DNA of 64,000 nt from Aristaeella lactis (GTDB lineage: Bacteria; Bacillota; Clostridia; Christensenellales; Aristaeellaceae), in contig NZ_CP069421.1 of assembly GCF_018118585.1 (NCBI RefSeq), positions 248,001 through 312,000 on the forward strand, given 5' to 3'. The translations under genes were made by a program, and so were the position numbers. The notes below the pieces were generated by a model. That model searched no databases and had not been told where the DNA came from. It worked only from the letters and a program-made list of their open reading frames with translations. Positions 16,564 to 25,420 of this stretch are shown here, piece after piece; within the stretch, counting starts at the first letter, position 1; the number at the start of each line of letters is the position of its first letter.

Positions 16564-17280
16564 TCAGAGTATTTCGGCTTCCTGCAGCAGGTCTTTGATC
16601 CGTGCCTCAACCGCGGGATCTGTACCAAAGAGGCGAATATAGCCGGTAAAGGCGGAATCCATCTCTTCCGGTGTTTTTCCATAGACAGACTGCAGCGCTT
16701 CGGCAGGGTTTCCTTCCGTCCGGTAAAACGCGAGATACCGGTCCATTCCGAAGGAGGAGATTAGCCATTCTGTGAAAGCGCCCACAACGGGGTAGGACAA
16801 AGTGCAGTCCGTGGAATAGAAGCAATCTTCGTCCAACAGCCCGGGGACCGGTTTGTATCTGTCTGTCTTCAGGTAGAACGCCACCCATTCCTGGTTGGGA
16901 ATGTTCCACCATTTGCGGTCAAAGTACATGGCCAGGCCTTCCTTTACGGCAGGGCTTTCATTATGGGCGATGAGCCAGCTGACAAGGTGGGCGTCCTCGT
17001 GGAATCCGATGCACCGGGTTTTGTCGTTATACACAGCATAGATCTTATCCGGCGCATAGGCAAAGCCGTTGCAGGGCTCGCAGTCGCCATAGACGCGGGC
17101 GACTTCTTCAGGGGTTTCGCAAAGGAAGTAATTCAGTTTATAGTCCGGCTCTACCCGCAGCACATCGCAGATATACCGGAAACAGGCCTCCTGTGTCTGA
17201 ACAATCAGGGACAGGTCCCGCTCGGCGGTGGAGTGTTCATTATAGTGAAAGAGATAGTGCTCGCTTTCATACTGTTTCAT
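16564..17280 (-). CDS. gluzincin-like metallopeptidase, cytoplasmic
   Basis: This 238-residue protein has HEDAH at residues 94-98 and a glutamate at 114 in KEGLAMYF, the H-E-x-x-H plus downstream E arrangement of MA-clan zinc peptidases (peptidase MA-like). There is no signal peptide or membrane helix. Three cysteines occur close together before the motif (FLCET, GDCEPCNG). ATG 17280 is chosen because GGAGG sits 6 nt before it; the longer start at 17325 would overlap the upstream gene. Function in the cell is unknown. Confidence 0.72.
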   Translation of the reverse strand: MKQYESEHYLFHYNEHSTAERDLSLIVQTQEACFRYICDVLRVEPDYKLNYFLCETPEEVARVYGDCEPCNGFAYAPDKIYAVYNDKTRCIGFHEDAHLVSWLIAHNESPAVKEGLAMYFDRKWWNIPNQEWVAFYLKTDRYKPVPGLLDEDCFYSTDCTLSYPVVGAFTEWLISSFGMDRYLAFYRTEGNPAEALQSVYGKTPEEMDSAFTGYIRLFGTDPAVEARIKDLLQEAEIL

Positions 17281-17302
17281 GAGGAACCTCCATAAAGCAG
17301 GA

Positions 17303-18085
17303 TCATAATCCGGCGATGTCTTCATCCGTATACGCTTTGGACGTAAGGATCACTGATTTGTCAGGGAAGATCTCTTTGCAGATCCGGAGTTCCAGGTCAC
17401 GGCGGTGGATAAAATGACGGATCAGCGCCTCTTCACCTTCAAGACCCTTCTTTTTTGCGTAAGGGGAATCGTTGAAGTACTGAAGCATCAGGGGGAACCA
17501 CAGCTCATTGCCGTTTTCATCGGACCGCTCCTTCCGGATCACGGACAGATTACCGCTGACGTCTTCAGCGTTCAGATAGACGATCCGGTAGTCTTTGCCT
17601 TCCAGCGCCTTCCGCGCAAGACGGTAAAACCCGATGATCTCCTCGTCGGAAAAGCACCGGAACAGGATCATGTCCTCCACTGTGTTCTGGAGAAGGGAAC
17701 ATTCAAAGATCATCCGGTCCGTGTTCCACTGCCGGTAACGGTCCAGGACAATGGTTTTGAAGTTTTCAAAGGAAACCCGGCCGTTATAGATCTCATACTG
17801 CTCCAGGTCCTGATAGAAAGCGTGATTATCCGTCCGGACCTGCGTATAGCAGATGATCCGTTTATTCCCTTCGGCGAAGGTCTTTTCTTCAATGGCAGAA
17901 CGGAGGTCCGGATACTTTGTGAGAATCTCACGGTATTTCGATTCATCTGTATAGGCACACCAGGCCAGTTCCACGGGAGAGTAATCGCCTTCCCGTACGG
18001 CTGTATAACCGGGCCGGGCTTCAGCAAGCTTCTGCACCACTGTGCTCTTGCCGCTGCCCTGAAGGCCCTCGATAAAGTAATTCAT
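17303..18085 (-). CDS. P-loop kinase-like protein
   Basis: A 260-residue protein starting with a P-loop GLQGSGKST at residues 7-15. The rest resembles small-molecule or nucleoside kinases: LDRYRQWNTDRMIFECSLLQN provides a Walker B-like strand, and a lid-like basic region follows. ATG 18085 has GGAGG 5 nt upstream; an earlier in-frame start at 18136 lacks one. The substrate is unknown. It is the first gene of the four-gene minus-strand set. Confidence 0.78.
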   Translation of the reverse strand: MNYFIEGLQGSGKSTVVQKLAEARPGYTAVREGDYSPVELAWCAYTDESKYREILTKYPDLRSAIEEKTFAEGNKRIICYTQVRTDNHAFYQDLEQYEIYNGRVSFENFKTIVLDRYRQWNTDRMIFECSLLQNTVEDMILFRCFSDEEIIGFYRLARKALEGKDYRIVYLNAEDVSGNLSVIRKERSDENGNELWFPLMLQYFNDSPYAKKKGLEGEEALIRHFIHRRDLELRICKEIFPDKSVILTSKAYTDEDIAGL

Positions 18086-18164
18086 TTTTCCTCCCTGAAA
18101 AAGCAAATGATCATTGTGAAGATGCTGACTGTGCAATCATACCAAAACAGAAAGGAGACGTCAA

Positions 18165-18195
18165 AAAGATCCGCCGGAGCTGCCGGCGGATCTTT
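18165..18195 (-). terminator. terminator after the XRE regulator
   Basis: AAAGATCCGCCGG and CCGGCGGATCTTT pair in a 13-bp stem with a short loop; on the minus strand the stem is followed by TTTTT. It closes the XRE transcript before the kinase gene. Confidence 0.88.
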
Positions 18196-18209
18196 GGACT
18201 GGAGAAGGT

Positions 18210-19286
18210 TTATCTGCTGAGAGCGGTAAGACGTTCCACAACAGCCCGGAAACGCGGGGTATTATGGATCGGGTCATATCGGTCCTGGTTCATACAGGAC
18301 AGGCAGTACCATGCGAGGTTATGGGATTCATTATCCGGCACCAGCGGCTTCCGGACGCCGGGCGCGGGTTCACCGGGTACCTTTCCGGCATGATCACACA
18401 TCGCTTCCAGGGCGGAAAGGGCTTCGTCCGCCTCTCCCAGGGCCACATAATAGGTGGCTTTATACCGGTGCAGCACGGCGATGTTCCCTTCCAGCATGCC
18501 GGCATCCTTTCCGCTGACCAGCCGCATGCACTGTTCGCAGAAGCTGATCACCCAGTCCAGCCAGTCAAGCTTGCTGTTCCAGGTTTCAGGCTCGTTGGGG
18601 AGACCGAAGCACACATAATCCCGCAGCACGCAGCTGAACCACTGGGACAGTTTCCGGAGGACATCCTGTTGCACAACCTCTGTCTGGTTTGCTCCACCGA
18701 AATAGTCTGACAGGAAAAACTCTCTGCAGGAACTGATCTCAGGCAGCATGCTGACAATCTCCTCATAGCCGTGCTCATCATGCCAGTAGTCCTTATACAT
18801 CACAGCCAGCCGTTTGATACAGGAAAAACGGAAGTCATCGTGATCCGCCTGGCGGACCAGGTCCCACAGGATCTTTTCCGCTTCCTGCACACCGGCTTTT
18901 TCCGGCTGACGGTCGCCGCTGCCGGAGGCCAGCGCGTTGGCCAGAGCGAAACGGATGGTCTGGTCCCCGGGAAATTCCGCATGGGCGTCCCGCAGGAACC
19001 CGACATCATCCGGAACGTATCCGCGGTCTTCAATCCGCGAGACGGCGTTATAAATCTCCTCCCGCCTGGCTTCCCGTTCCGAAAGCTTGACGCCCAGCAG
19101 TTCATCCACACTGATGCCGAAGAAGCCGGCCAGGTCGGGCAGGTACTCGATGGCCGGGAAACCGGCTTCGGATTCCCAGCGGCTGATGGCCTGGGGTGTC
19201 ACATTCAGGCGGTCGGCAAGCGCTTCCTGGGTGACGCCCCTGAGTTTTCTGAGTTTTCTGATATTTTCACCAATCGTTATGTTCAT
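18210..19286 (-). CDS. XRE-family regulator with helical C-terminal domain
   Basis: A 358-residue protein with an N-terminal HTH_3 domain (residues 5-60: RKLRGVTQEALADRLNVTPQAISRWES). The remainder is all-helical and TPR-like, with repeated Tyr/Trp-rich helices; this layout is common in Firmicutes XRE regulators that sense peptides or small ligands. AAGGAG precedes ATG 19286. It is monocistronic with its own promoter and terminator. Its targets are unknown. Confidence 0.88.
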   Translation of the reverse strand: MNITIGENIRKLRKLRGVTQEALADRLNVTPQAISRWESEAGFPAIEYLPDLAGFFGISVDELLGVKLSEREARREEIYNAVSRIEDRGYVPDDVGFLRDAHAEFPGDQTIRFALANALASGSGDRQPEKAGVQEAEKILWDLVRQADHDDFRFSCIKRLAVMYKDYWHDEHGYEEIVSMLPEISSCREFFLSDYFGGANQTEVVQQDVLRKLSQWFSCVLRDYVCFGLPNEPETWNSKLDWLDWVISFCEQCMRLVSGKDAGMLEGNIAVLHRYKATYYVALGEADEALSALEAMCDHAGKVPGEPAPGVRKPLVPDNESHNLAWYCLSCMNQDRYDPIHNTPRFRAVVERLTALSR

Positions 19287-19374
19287 CTGATCATTCTCCT
19301 TTCAGGGCAAAGGCCCCGTCCGTCTCCCCGGCAGGGGAGATATCCTGAAAAAGTGCTGTAAGCTTACACAAATC

Positions 19375-19421
19375 AGTATACGGACGGAAAAAAGAAAAAC
19401 AATTATCAATTTATTGTTGAT
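19375..19421 (-). promoter_or_regulatory. promoter and possible operator of the XRE gene
   Basis: On the minus strand TTGTTT (19402-19397) and TATACT (19380-19375) are 16 bp apart. Just upstream, ATCAA-N7-TTGAT (19405-19421) is an inverted repeat that could bind the XRE protein itself; that part is inference. Confidence 0.5.
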
Positions 19422-19448
19422 TTATAAACGAAACGTTGATATATGGCA

Positions 19449-19481
19449 AATAAATAACTGCCGGATCAGCCGGCAGTTACT
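19449..19481 (-). terminator. terminator after pyruvate kinase
   Basis: TAACTGCCGG and CCGGCAGTTA pair with a 5-nt loop, and the minus-strand continuation is TTTATTTG. It lies 14 nt after the pyk stop. Confidence 0.82.
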
Positions 19482-19494
19482 GTGAGCCTGTTTG

Positions 19495-20913
19495 TTATTT
19501 GACGCTTTCGACCTTGATGATGTTGGTGTTGCCGGGTTCGCCGTTGATCAGGCCGCCGGTCAGCACCACGTTGTCGCCTTTTTCCAGGCTGCAGACTTCC
19601 TGAGCGATCTTCATATCCTGCCAGAACATCACATCGATGGAGGAATAGTTTTCCGTCAGCACGGGGAAAACGCCCCAGGACAGGTTCAGTTTCCGCCAGG
19701 CCCGTTCATTGGTGGTGGTACCGATGATGCTGACCGGGCAGCGGAAGCGGGAAACCATCCGGACCGTACGGCCGGAGAGGGAGTTGACAACGATCGCCTT
19801 TGCGTTGACGTCCACGGCCATGGAACAGGTGGCATGGGAAATGGCGTCCAGGTTGCTGTGGATGGTGAACTCCATGTTCTTGAAGCGCTTGGTATAGTTG
19901 ATACCGGCTTCGGTGAACTTCGCGGTGTCCGCCATGGTCTGCACGGCCTGCACCGGGAATTTGCCCGCGGCGGTCTCGCCGCTGAGCATGATGGCGGAAG
20001 AACCGTCATACACCGCGTTGGCCACGTCGGAGATTTCGGCGCGGGTGGGACGCGGGTTCTTGATCATGCTTTCCAGCATTTCGGTGGCGGTGATGACCCG
20101 CTTGCCCAGCATACGACACTGGCTGATCAGGTATTTTTGCAGGGCGGGCACTTCCATGAAGGGGATTTCCACACCCAGGTCGCCGCGGGCAACCATGATG
20201 CCGTCCGCCACTTCGCAGATCTCTTCCACGTTGTCCACGCCGCTGCGGTTTTCAATCTTGGCGATCAGGTCAATATCCTTACCGCCGTTCTGGTCCAGCA
20301 GATCCCGCATAGCCTGCACATCCGCCTTGCAGGAGACAAAGGAGGCGGCCACGAAGTCGATCCCGTTCTGGATGCCGAAGAGCACGTCCTTCTTGTCCTG
20401 CTCGGACAGGAAATCCTGGCGGAGCACTTTGCCGGGGAAGTTCATACTCTTCCGGTCAGACAGAACGCCGCCGTTCTGCACGCGGCAGATCACATCGCTT
20501 CCCTTGACTTCCTCCACCGTCAGGATGACCAGTCCGTTGTTGATGAGGACCGTATCCCCGGGGAAGAGTTCTTTGGTCAGATTGGTATAGGTGACGGCAA
20601 CCCGGGTCTCGTCGCCCTGAATGTCCTCGGTGGTGAGGGTGAACAGGTCTCCGTCATGAAGGGTTACCGGGCCGTTCGCAAATGTCTTGATCCTGTATTC
20701 CGGCCCTTTGGTATCCAACATGATGGCGATGGGGAGGTTCAGCTTCTCCCGAACGCTGCGGATGAGGTTGATCCGCCGCAGGTGTTCCTCATGTGATCCA
20801 TGGGAAAAATTCAGCCGGGCAACGTTCATGCCCGCTTCGCACATGGCGGTGAGGGTTTCTTCGTTTTCACTCGCCGGGCCGATGGTACAGATGATCTTTG
20901 TTTTCCTAAGCAT
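19495..20913 (-). CDS. pyk: pyruvate kinase
   Basis: A 472-residue glycolytic enzyme making pyruvate and ATP from PEP and ADP. Clear motifs: KTKIICTIGPAS at the N terminus, NFSHGSHEEH, LDTKGPEYR, IAKIENRSGVDN, GDLGVEIPF and the signature ITATEMLESM followed by PTRAEISDVANAV. It lacks the extra C-terminal PEP-utiliser-like domain of many Bacillus/Clostridium pyruvate kinases. ATG 20913 follows GGAG; the frame is open further upstream but only this start fits the family. It has its own promoter and terminator. Confidence 0.97.
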   Translation of the reverse strand: MLRKTKIICTIGPASENEETLTAMCEAGMNVARLNFSHGSHEEHLRRINLIRSVREKLNLPIAIMLDTKGPEYRIKTFANGPVTLHDGDLFTLTTEDIQGDETRVAVTYTNLTKELFPGDTVLINNGLVILTVEEVKGSDVICRVQNGGVLSDRKSMNFPGKVLRQDFLSEQDKKDVLFGIQNGIDFVAASFVSCKADVQAMRDLLDQNGGKDIDLIAKIENRSGVDNVEEICEVADGIMVARGDLGVEIPFMEVPALQKYLISQCRMLGKRVITATEMLESMIKNPRPTRAEISDVANAVYDGSSAIMLSGETAAGKFPVQAVQTMADTAKFTEAGINYTKRFKNMEFTIHSNLDAISHATCSMAVDVNAKAIVVNSLSGRTVRMVSRFRCPVSIIGTTTNERAWRKLNLSWGVFPVLTENYSSIDVMFWQDMKIAQEVCSLEKGDNVVLTGGLINGEPGNTNIIKVESVK

Positions 20914-20979
20914 ATTCTTCTCCTTTGTTACCTGAAAACCGAACCAAAACAGGAGCTGTGCCTGTTTTCGCACGGCCTG

Positions 20980-21039
20980 AAACCCCGGATCCATCTCCGG
21001 GGTAAATTCAATCATATTACATTTTTGCAGAAATGTCTA
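20980..21039 (-). promoter_or_regulatory. pyk promoter and 5' leader hairpin
   Basis: On the minus strand TAGACA (21039-21034) and TATGAT (21016-21011) are exactly 17 bp apart. The transcript would start near 21004 and immediately fold a hairpin, ACCCCGGA-N6-TCCGGGGT (about 21003-20982). The hairpin has no T-run, so it may stabilise the mRNA. Confidence 0.65.
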
Positions 21040-21073
21040 TTCGAAACAGTACTAAAATGCGGGGGAAGTTTCA

Positions 21074-23251
21074 TCAGCCATGCCTTTCCTGCTTCCGGGC
21101 ACCGGGATGGATAAACCGGTCCAGGGCTGCCAGAACGCCGGGCAGGACAAAGACGATGAGCAGGGTGGCGGAGATGGCGCCGCGGGAGATGGTCAGACAG
21201 ATCTCCCCGATGGCCGGATTGGCAAACACATAGCCCAGGATGCCGGCCGCGATGATCATGATCAGGGCGGAGGTCAGGATGGTATGCAGGGCACCGTCAT
21301 ACGCCCCGCGGACAGCGGCTGTTCTGTCTCCGTTCCGCCGGTGCTCCCGGTAATAGGAGGTATAGAGGATCGCATAGTCTATCGTGGCGCCCATGAGGAT
21401 ACACTGCACCATGAGAATGGCCAGGTAGTACATGCCGCTGCCGCTCAGCCCGATGAAGGCCATGGTGAGATAGATACCGCACTGTACCGTCAGCACCAGC
21501 ACCAGCGGAATGACCAGGGAACGGAAGGTAAGCGCGACAACGATGAAGATCGCCGCGGCGGAAATGAGGGTGATGCGGTTCAGCTCCGAATCGAAGGTTT
21601 GGGACATTTCCGCGTTCATGGCGGAGGTGCCGATCAGCCAGGTTTTCCCCGCCAGGAGTTCATCGCATCTTTCGGACAGGGAGGAGATAAACGCCCGGGT
21701 TTCGGCAGAATCGTCCGGATACACCGTGGTGAGGATGATCCGTCCGTAATGCTCTCCCTCCAGCTTTGCGGCATTTTTCTCCAGCAGGTCACCGGCATCC
21801 GCGATCTGCTGTTTCATTTCGCCGGTGATCATCATTCCCATACGGGGATCCTGAAGCACATGTTCCTGCAGGAAGGAGATCAGCTCCGGAAGCGTGAGGG
21901 TATCAATGGTTTCTCCGCCGTTCTGCGCGGCATAAAGCTGGTAGATCATCCGGATCATCTGCGGATTACCGCCGAACATTTCAGCCGTCTCTTCCGCTGT
22001 GCAGGCTTTGCCGATGGTGTTGTAATACCCTGTGATCCCGGTGACTTTTTCATCCTGCTCAAAGGGGGCCATCACCTCGGCTATTTTATCCCTGTCCTTT
22101 GTTTCATAGAGCAGGACCAGGGAATGCTGTTCCTCAAACACCTTTTCCACCGGGTTGTTGGTCTGGAGCATATACAGGATATCTGTATTGTTCTTCAGGA
22201 AAAACATGCCGACGAACAGAACCAGGAAAAGCACCGCGAACACAAACCGGTGCCGGACCGCGAAACGGGAATAACCGGCAGTCGGGATGTGCAGGGCCTT
22301 CTTCCGGGTTTTGACGATCAGCTTATCACTGATGAGAATCAGGGAGGGCAGCACGGTAAAGATGCATACCAGGCTGATGATGACGCCCTTGGCCAGCGCC
22401 AGGCCCATATCCGCGCCCAGGCGGAAGCTCATGAACAGCAGGCAGAGCAGGCCGGCAAAGGTGGTCAGTGAGCTGCCCGCGACAGCGGGGAAGGCAGCGG
22501 AGACGGCGGCCTTCATGGCAGCAAGGTTGTCGGGCGCTTGTTCCTTTTCCTGGGTATAGCGGTTCAGCAGGATGATGGAGTAATCCATGGAAAGAACCAG
22601 CTGCATAATACCCACAATGGAATTGGTGTAATAGGAAATGGCGGGGAGGAGAACGTTGGTGCCCAGGTTGACGGCTACCGCAATGCCGATATTGACCATG
22701 AAAATGACCGGCTCAAACCAGGAATTGCACATCATCAGCAGGATCAGCAGCACGAGGCCGACAGACACGATGATGATGTACAGGGGGAGAATGGGCACGT
22801 TGGATTCGTGAATGTCTCCGCCGGTAACAACGCCGCGGCTGTCATACCGGTCATGTACGGCGCGGTACAGGGAGGCGGCTTCCGCAGAATGGCTGTCGTA
22901 TTCCGTTGTGAGTTCATAGAGGGTGTAACCGTCCCGGTTATACTTTTCCCCGGGTTCCCATCGGACTTCAGAAACCTGCTCCAGGCCGGAAAGCCAGGAA
23001 TGAATCTCATCCTTTTCTTCTTCTTCCAGCCCGGAAAACATAACACGCAGTCCGGAAGACGCGGCGGACCCGAATTCCTGTTCCATGAGCTGCATACCCT
23101 GCTTCATCCGTGAATCAGAGCCCAGGTATTCCGTCAGGTCATAGTTGATATTAACCATTCCGGCCAGCGGCAGGGATACCGCTGCCAGCACCAGGAAAAA
23201 ACACAGCAGGATCTTTCTTTTATCTACAAGGAATGACGCGAACTTTTTCAT
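21074..23251 (-). CDS. MMPL/RND-family membrane transporter
   Basis: A 725-residue protein of the MMPL (YdfJ-like) family, proton-driven exporters of lipids or drugs. It shows the two-fold RND layout: one N-terminal helix, an extracellular loop domain, five to six helices (with SMDYSIILLNRYTQE as the conserved GxxxDY-type segment), a second loop domain, then the repeat (GATIDYAILYTSYYREH). ATG 23251 is the only start near the hydrophobic N terminus, even though the frame continues upstream. It is divergent from the TetR gene. Confidence 0.92.
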   Translation of the reverse strand: MKKFASFLVDKRKILLCFFLVLAAVSLPLAGMVNINYDLTEYLGSDSRMKQGMQLMEQEFGSAASSGLRVMFSGLEEEEKDEIHSWLSGLEQVSEVRWEPGEKYNRDGYTLYELTTEYDSHSAEAASLYRAVHDRYDSRGVVTGGDIHESNVPILPLYIIIVSVGLVLLILLMMCNSWFEPVIFMVNIGIAVAVNLGTNVLLPAISYYTNSIVGIMQLVLSMDYSIILLNRYTQEKEQAPDNLAAMKAAVSAAFPAVAGSSLTTFAGLLCLLFMSFRLGADMGLALAKGVIISLVCIFTVLPSLILISDKLIVKTRKKALHIPTAGYSRFAVRHRFVFAVLFLVLFVGMFFLKNNTDILYMLQTNNPVEKVFEEQHSLVLLYETKDRDKIAEVMAPFEQDEKVTGITGYYNTIGKACTAEETAEMFGGNPQMIRMIYQLYAAQNGGETIDTLTLPELISFLQEHVLQDPRMGMMITGEMKQQIADAGDLLEKNAAKLEGEHYGRIILTTVYPDDSAETRAFISSLSERCDELLAGKTWLIGTSAMNAEMSQTFDSELNRITLISAAAIFIVVALTFRSLVIPLVLVLTVQCGIYLTMAFIGLSGSGMYYLAILMVQCILMGATIDYAILYTSYYREHRRNGDRTAAVRGAYDGALHTILTSALIMIIAAGILGYVFANPAIGEICLTISRGAISATLLIVFVLPGVLAALDRFIHPGARKQERHG

Positions 23252-23356
23252 CTCTTTATCTCTCCCGTCTTTTGCATGCTTCCTGTCCCTTCGGACGGGT
23301 TTGTTTGACCGTCTTGACAGCGGGTGATTCACCCAATACAATGATAAAACAACAAG

Positions 23357-23406
23357 TGTTGACAAAACAACCGACAGATGATGTTCGTTTGTATCGTTTG
23401 TCAACA
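23357..23406. promoter_or_regulatory. divergent promoter/operator between MMPL and TetR genes
   Basis: TGTTGACAAA (23357-23366) and TTTGTCAACA (23397-23406) are exact inverted repeats 30 bp apart; each contains a TTGACA -35 element reading inward, one for each gene. CGTTTGT occurs twice between them. The layout fits divergent promoters controlled by the TetR protein, although the -10 boxes are weak. Confidence 0.5.
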
Positions 23407-23455
23407 TCCGGCAAAAAAGTGTTGACGATCCATGAAAAAAGCAGGGGGAAAAGAG

Positions 23456-23995
23456 ATGGAGAAAAAAGAAGACCGCCGGGTGGCAATGACGAAGCGGATG
23501 CTGAAGGAAGCCCTGACGGAGATGCTCCGGGAAGTGGATATTTATCACGTTTCCATCCGGGAACTCTGCCAGCGGGCGGATATCAACCGCACAACCTTTT
23601 ATAAGTATTACGGAAGCCAGTTTGACCTGCTGGCGGACATGGAAAACGACCTGGTGGAGTTCCTTTCCAACACCATAAGGGAATACGCCTCGAATCCGAA
23701 GATCATCATCCGGACGGTCTGCGAATATATGGAGAGCCACCTGGAATTCGGCCGGCTGATCATCAACAACAACGTGGATCCGCTCTTTCCGCAGAAGATC
23801 TTTTCCCTGGCAGTGCTGCGGGAGACTGTGATGGAAAAAACTCCCGGACAGCAGGATGATGCCGTCCGGGAGTATCTGTTCAATTACCTGACTTACGGAG
23901 CCTACCGTGTGATCAGCATGTGGCTGAATAAGGAACAGCGGGAATCGCCGGACCAGATCGCCCGGCTGCTGATGAACCTGACCCAGCTGGAATAA
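23456..23995 (+). CDS. TetR-family transcriptional regulator
   Basis: A 179-residue regulator with an N-terminal TetR HTH (about residues 10-57: TKRMLKEALTEML, then ISIRELCQRADINRTTFYKYYGS-like recognition helix) and a helical C-terminal ligand domain resembling the TetR_C_7/DhaS-like group (YLTYGAYRVISMWL). ATG 23456 follows GGGGGAAAAGAG; an ATG 24 nt upstream is less well placed. It likely represses the divergent MMPL exporter, inferred from position. Confidence 0.9.
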   Translation: MEKKEDRRVAMTKRMLKEALTEMLREVDIYHVSIRELCQRADINRTTFYKYYGSQFDLLADMENDLVEFLSNTIREYASNPKIIIRTVCEYMESHLEFGRLIINNNVDPLFPQKIFSLAVLRETVMEKTPGQQDDAVREYLFNYLTYGAYRVISMWLNKEQRESPDQIARLLMNLTQLE

Positions 23996-23998
23996 GGA

Positions 23999-25138
23999 TC
24001 AGAAGAAGGGCCAGCCACTCAGCAGCAGGCCGGGGATGACCACGATGAGGAAGAAGGCCCAGCTGATCAGGGTGAAAACCTTGATGAACTTTCTTCCCTG
24101 ACCGGGATAGGAACGGACATAGATCCGGTAGTTGATCACGGAGGCCAGGGAACCGATCAGGGAGCACAGGCCTGCGGTATCCGCTCCGTAGATCAGGCCG
24201 GCAAAGTTACCGGAGAAGGGATACAGCACAATGGTGGCCGGAACGTTGGAGATCAGCTGGCTCAGGCCGATGGCCCACCAGTATTCATGACCGGCAACCG
24301 CTTTGGTCAGTACGCCGGAAATGCCCGGATGGGCAGCGATCGAAGAGGAGAAGATAAAGAAGCAAAGGAAGGTTACGATCAGCACATAGTCCACCTGGAG
24401 GAGCAGTTTCCGGTCCACCAGCAGGATGGTGCCGATAACCAGCGCCACGGCCCAGGGCCAGAGGGTGGTGCGGGTCACAATGACGGCGATGATCAGCGCG
24501 AAAAGCGCCAGGTAAACGATCCGCCGGGTCTTTCCTTCCGGTGCCCAGGGGGTATCCTCAGTTCCGGAGCAGATTGCTTCCCGGGGATCTTTCCGGTACA
24601 GGAAGAAGATAAAACCGATCAGCAGCGCGGCGGACAGGACGCACAGCGGCAGCATATGCAGCATGAAGTGCCAGGCGGTGACGTTCGCCTGCCCATAGAG
24701 AAACAGGTTCTGCGGGCTGCCGAAGGGCATGAGCAGGGAACCGCGGATGGCGGCGATGTTCTGGAACGTCAGCACGGGAAGGATGTACTTTTCCTTTCCG
24801 GCACCGCTGAACAGCAGGATCGTCAGCGGTACGAAGATGATCAGCGAGACATCGTTGGTCACAAACATGGACGTGAAGAAGACACCGAAGACCAGGAAAA
24901 GGGTCAGGGTGGTCATCCGTTTCATCCGTGACGCCAGGCGGATCAGCGGGCGGAAGATGTTCTCCTTCTTGAAGCCCTCCAGTACGCACAGCATCATCAG
25001 CAGCGTGCCCAGGGTACGCCAGTCGATATCACTGAGCAGGCGCTCAGAAGGCGGAGTGATGATCATGGCCGCGGCTGCCGCCAGCAGCGACAGGGTCAGC
25101 ATCATTTCCCGCCTGAAAAAACCAAGTACTTTCTTCAT
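23999..25138 (-). CDS. SLC13/ArsB-type anion permease
   Basis: A 379-residue membrane protein with about 10-11 helices. TNDVSLIIFVPLTILLFS and the later SNVPATIVLYPFSGNF are the paired hairpin motifs of the ion-transporter superfamily (SLC13, CitMHS, ArsB), and GSPQNLFLYGQ marks the first one. Substrate could be a dicarboxylate, citrate or an oxyanion. It ends 3 bp from the convergent TetR gene with no terminator between. Confidence 0.87.
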   Translation of the reverse strand: MKKVLGFFRREMMLTLSLLAAAAAMIITPPSERLLSDIDWRTLGTLLMMLCVLEGFKKENIFRPLIRLASRMKRMTTLTLFLVFGVFFTSMFVTNDVSLIIFVPLTILLFSGAGKEKYILPVLTFQNIAAIRGSLLMPFGSPQNLFLYGQANVTAWHFMLHMLPLCVLSAALLIGFIFFLYRKDPREAICSGTEDTPWAPEGKTRRIVYLALFALIIAVIVTRTTLWPWAVALVIGTILLVDRKLLLQVDYVLIVTFLCFFIFSSSIAAHPGISGVLTKAVAGHEYWWAIGLSQLISNVPATIVLYPFSGNFAGLIYGADTAGLCSLIGSLASVINYRIYVRSYPGQGRKFIKVFTLISWAFFLIVVIPGLLLSGWPFF

Positions 25139-25180
25139 AAATCCGCATCCTTATCCATTCGTGTCCGGAATGGTTCCGGG

Positions 25181-25211
25181 CCGGTCCGCACCGGGACCGG
25201 AAGAGACTATA
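25181..25211 (-). promoter_or_regulatory. probable promoter and leader hairpin of the SLC13 gene
   Basis: On the minus strand an extended -10, TGATATAGT (TATAGT at 25211-25206), lies about 68 nt before the start; the -35 is not obvious. The leader then forms CCGGTCC-N6-GGACCGG (25200-25181). Confidence 0.45.
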
Positions 25212-25290
25212 TCACTTGTGCGTGTTTCTGAACAGCTTTTTTTTCAAAAACAGGAAAAACCGGCAGGAACGCCGCAATATCCCGGTGAAC

Positions 25291-25349
25291 CTTACGAAAT
25301 CGTAAGCTAAAAGTCACCTGATAGTAAGATTGACCTGGTAAAGTATACT
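25291..25349 (+). promoter_or_regulatory. palindromic operator and promoter of the FtsX-type permease gene
   Basis: CTTACGA-AA-TCGTAAG (25291-25306) is a perfect inverted repeat, followed by a half-site-like GATAGTAAG (25319-25327) and a consensus-like -10 TATACT (25344-25349). No -35 hexamer is seen at 16-18 bp, which suggests activation by a bound regulator. Operators of this kind precede peptide-resistance ABC transporters controlled by OmpR-family regulators in other Firmicutes, from memory; none is encoded nearby. Confidence 0.55.
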
Positions 25350-25420
25350 CAACGGGGGAATAAGTCATGTCTGTAATTCGCTGTAAAAGCTGCCCGCCCC
25401 CGATGGTGAGGTGACTGAAT

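Noticed and set aside
19241-19262. Tandem GAGTTTTCT repeat
   Set aside because: It lies within the XRE coding sequence and encodes the duplicated RKLRKL of a normal helix-turn-helix start.
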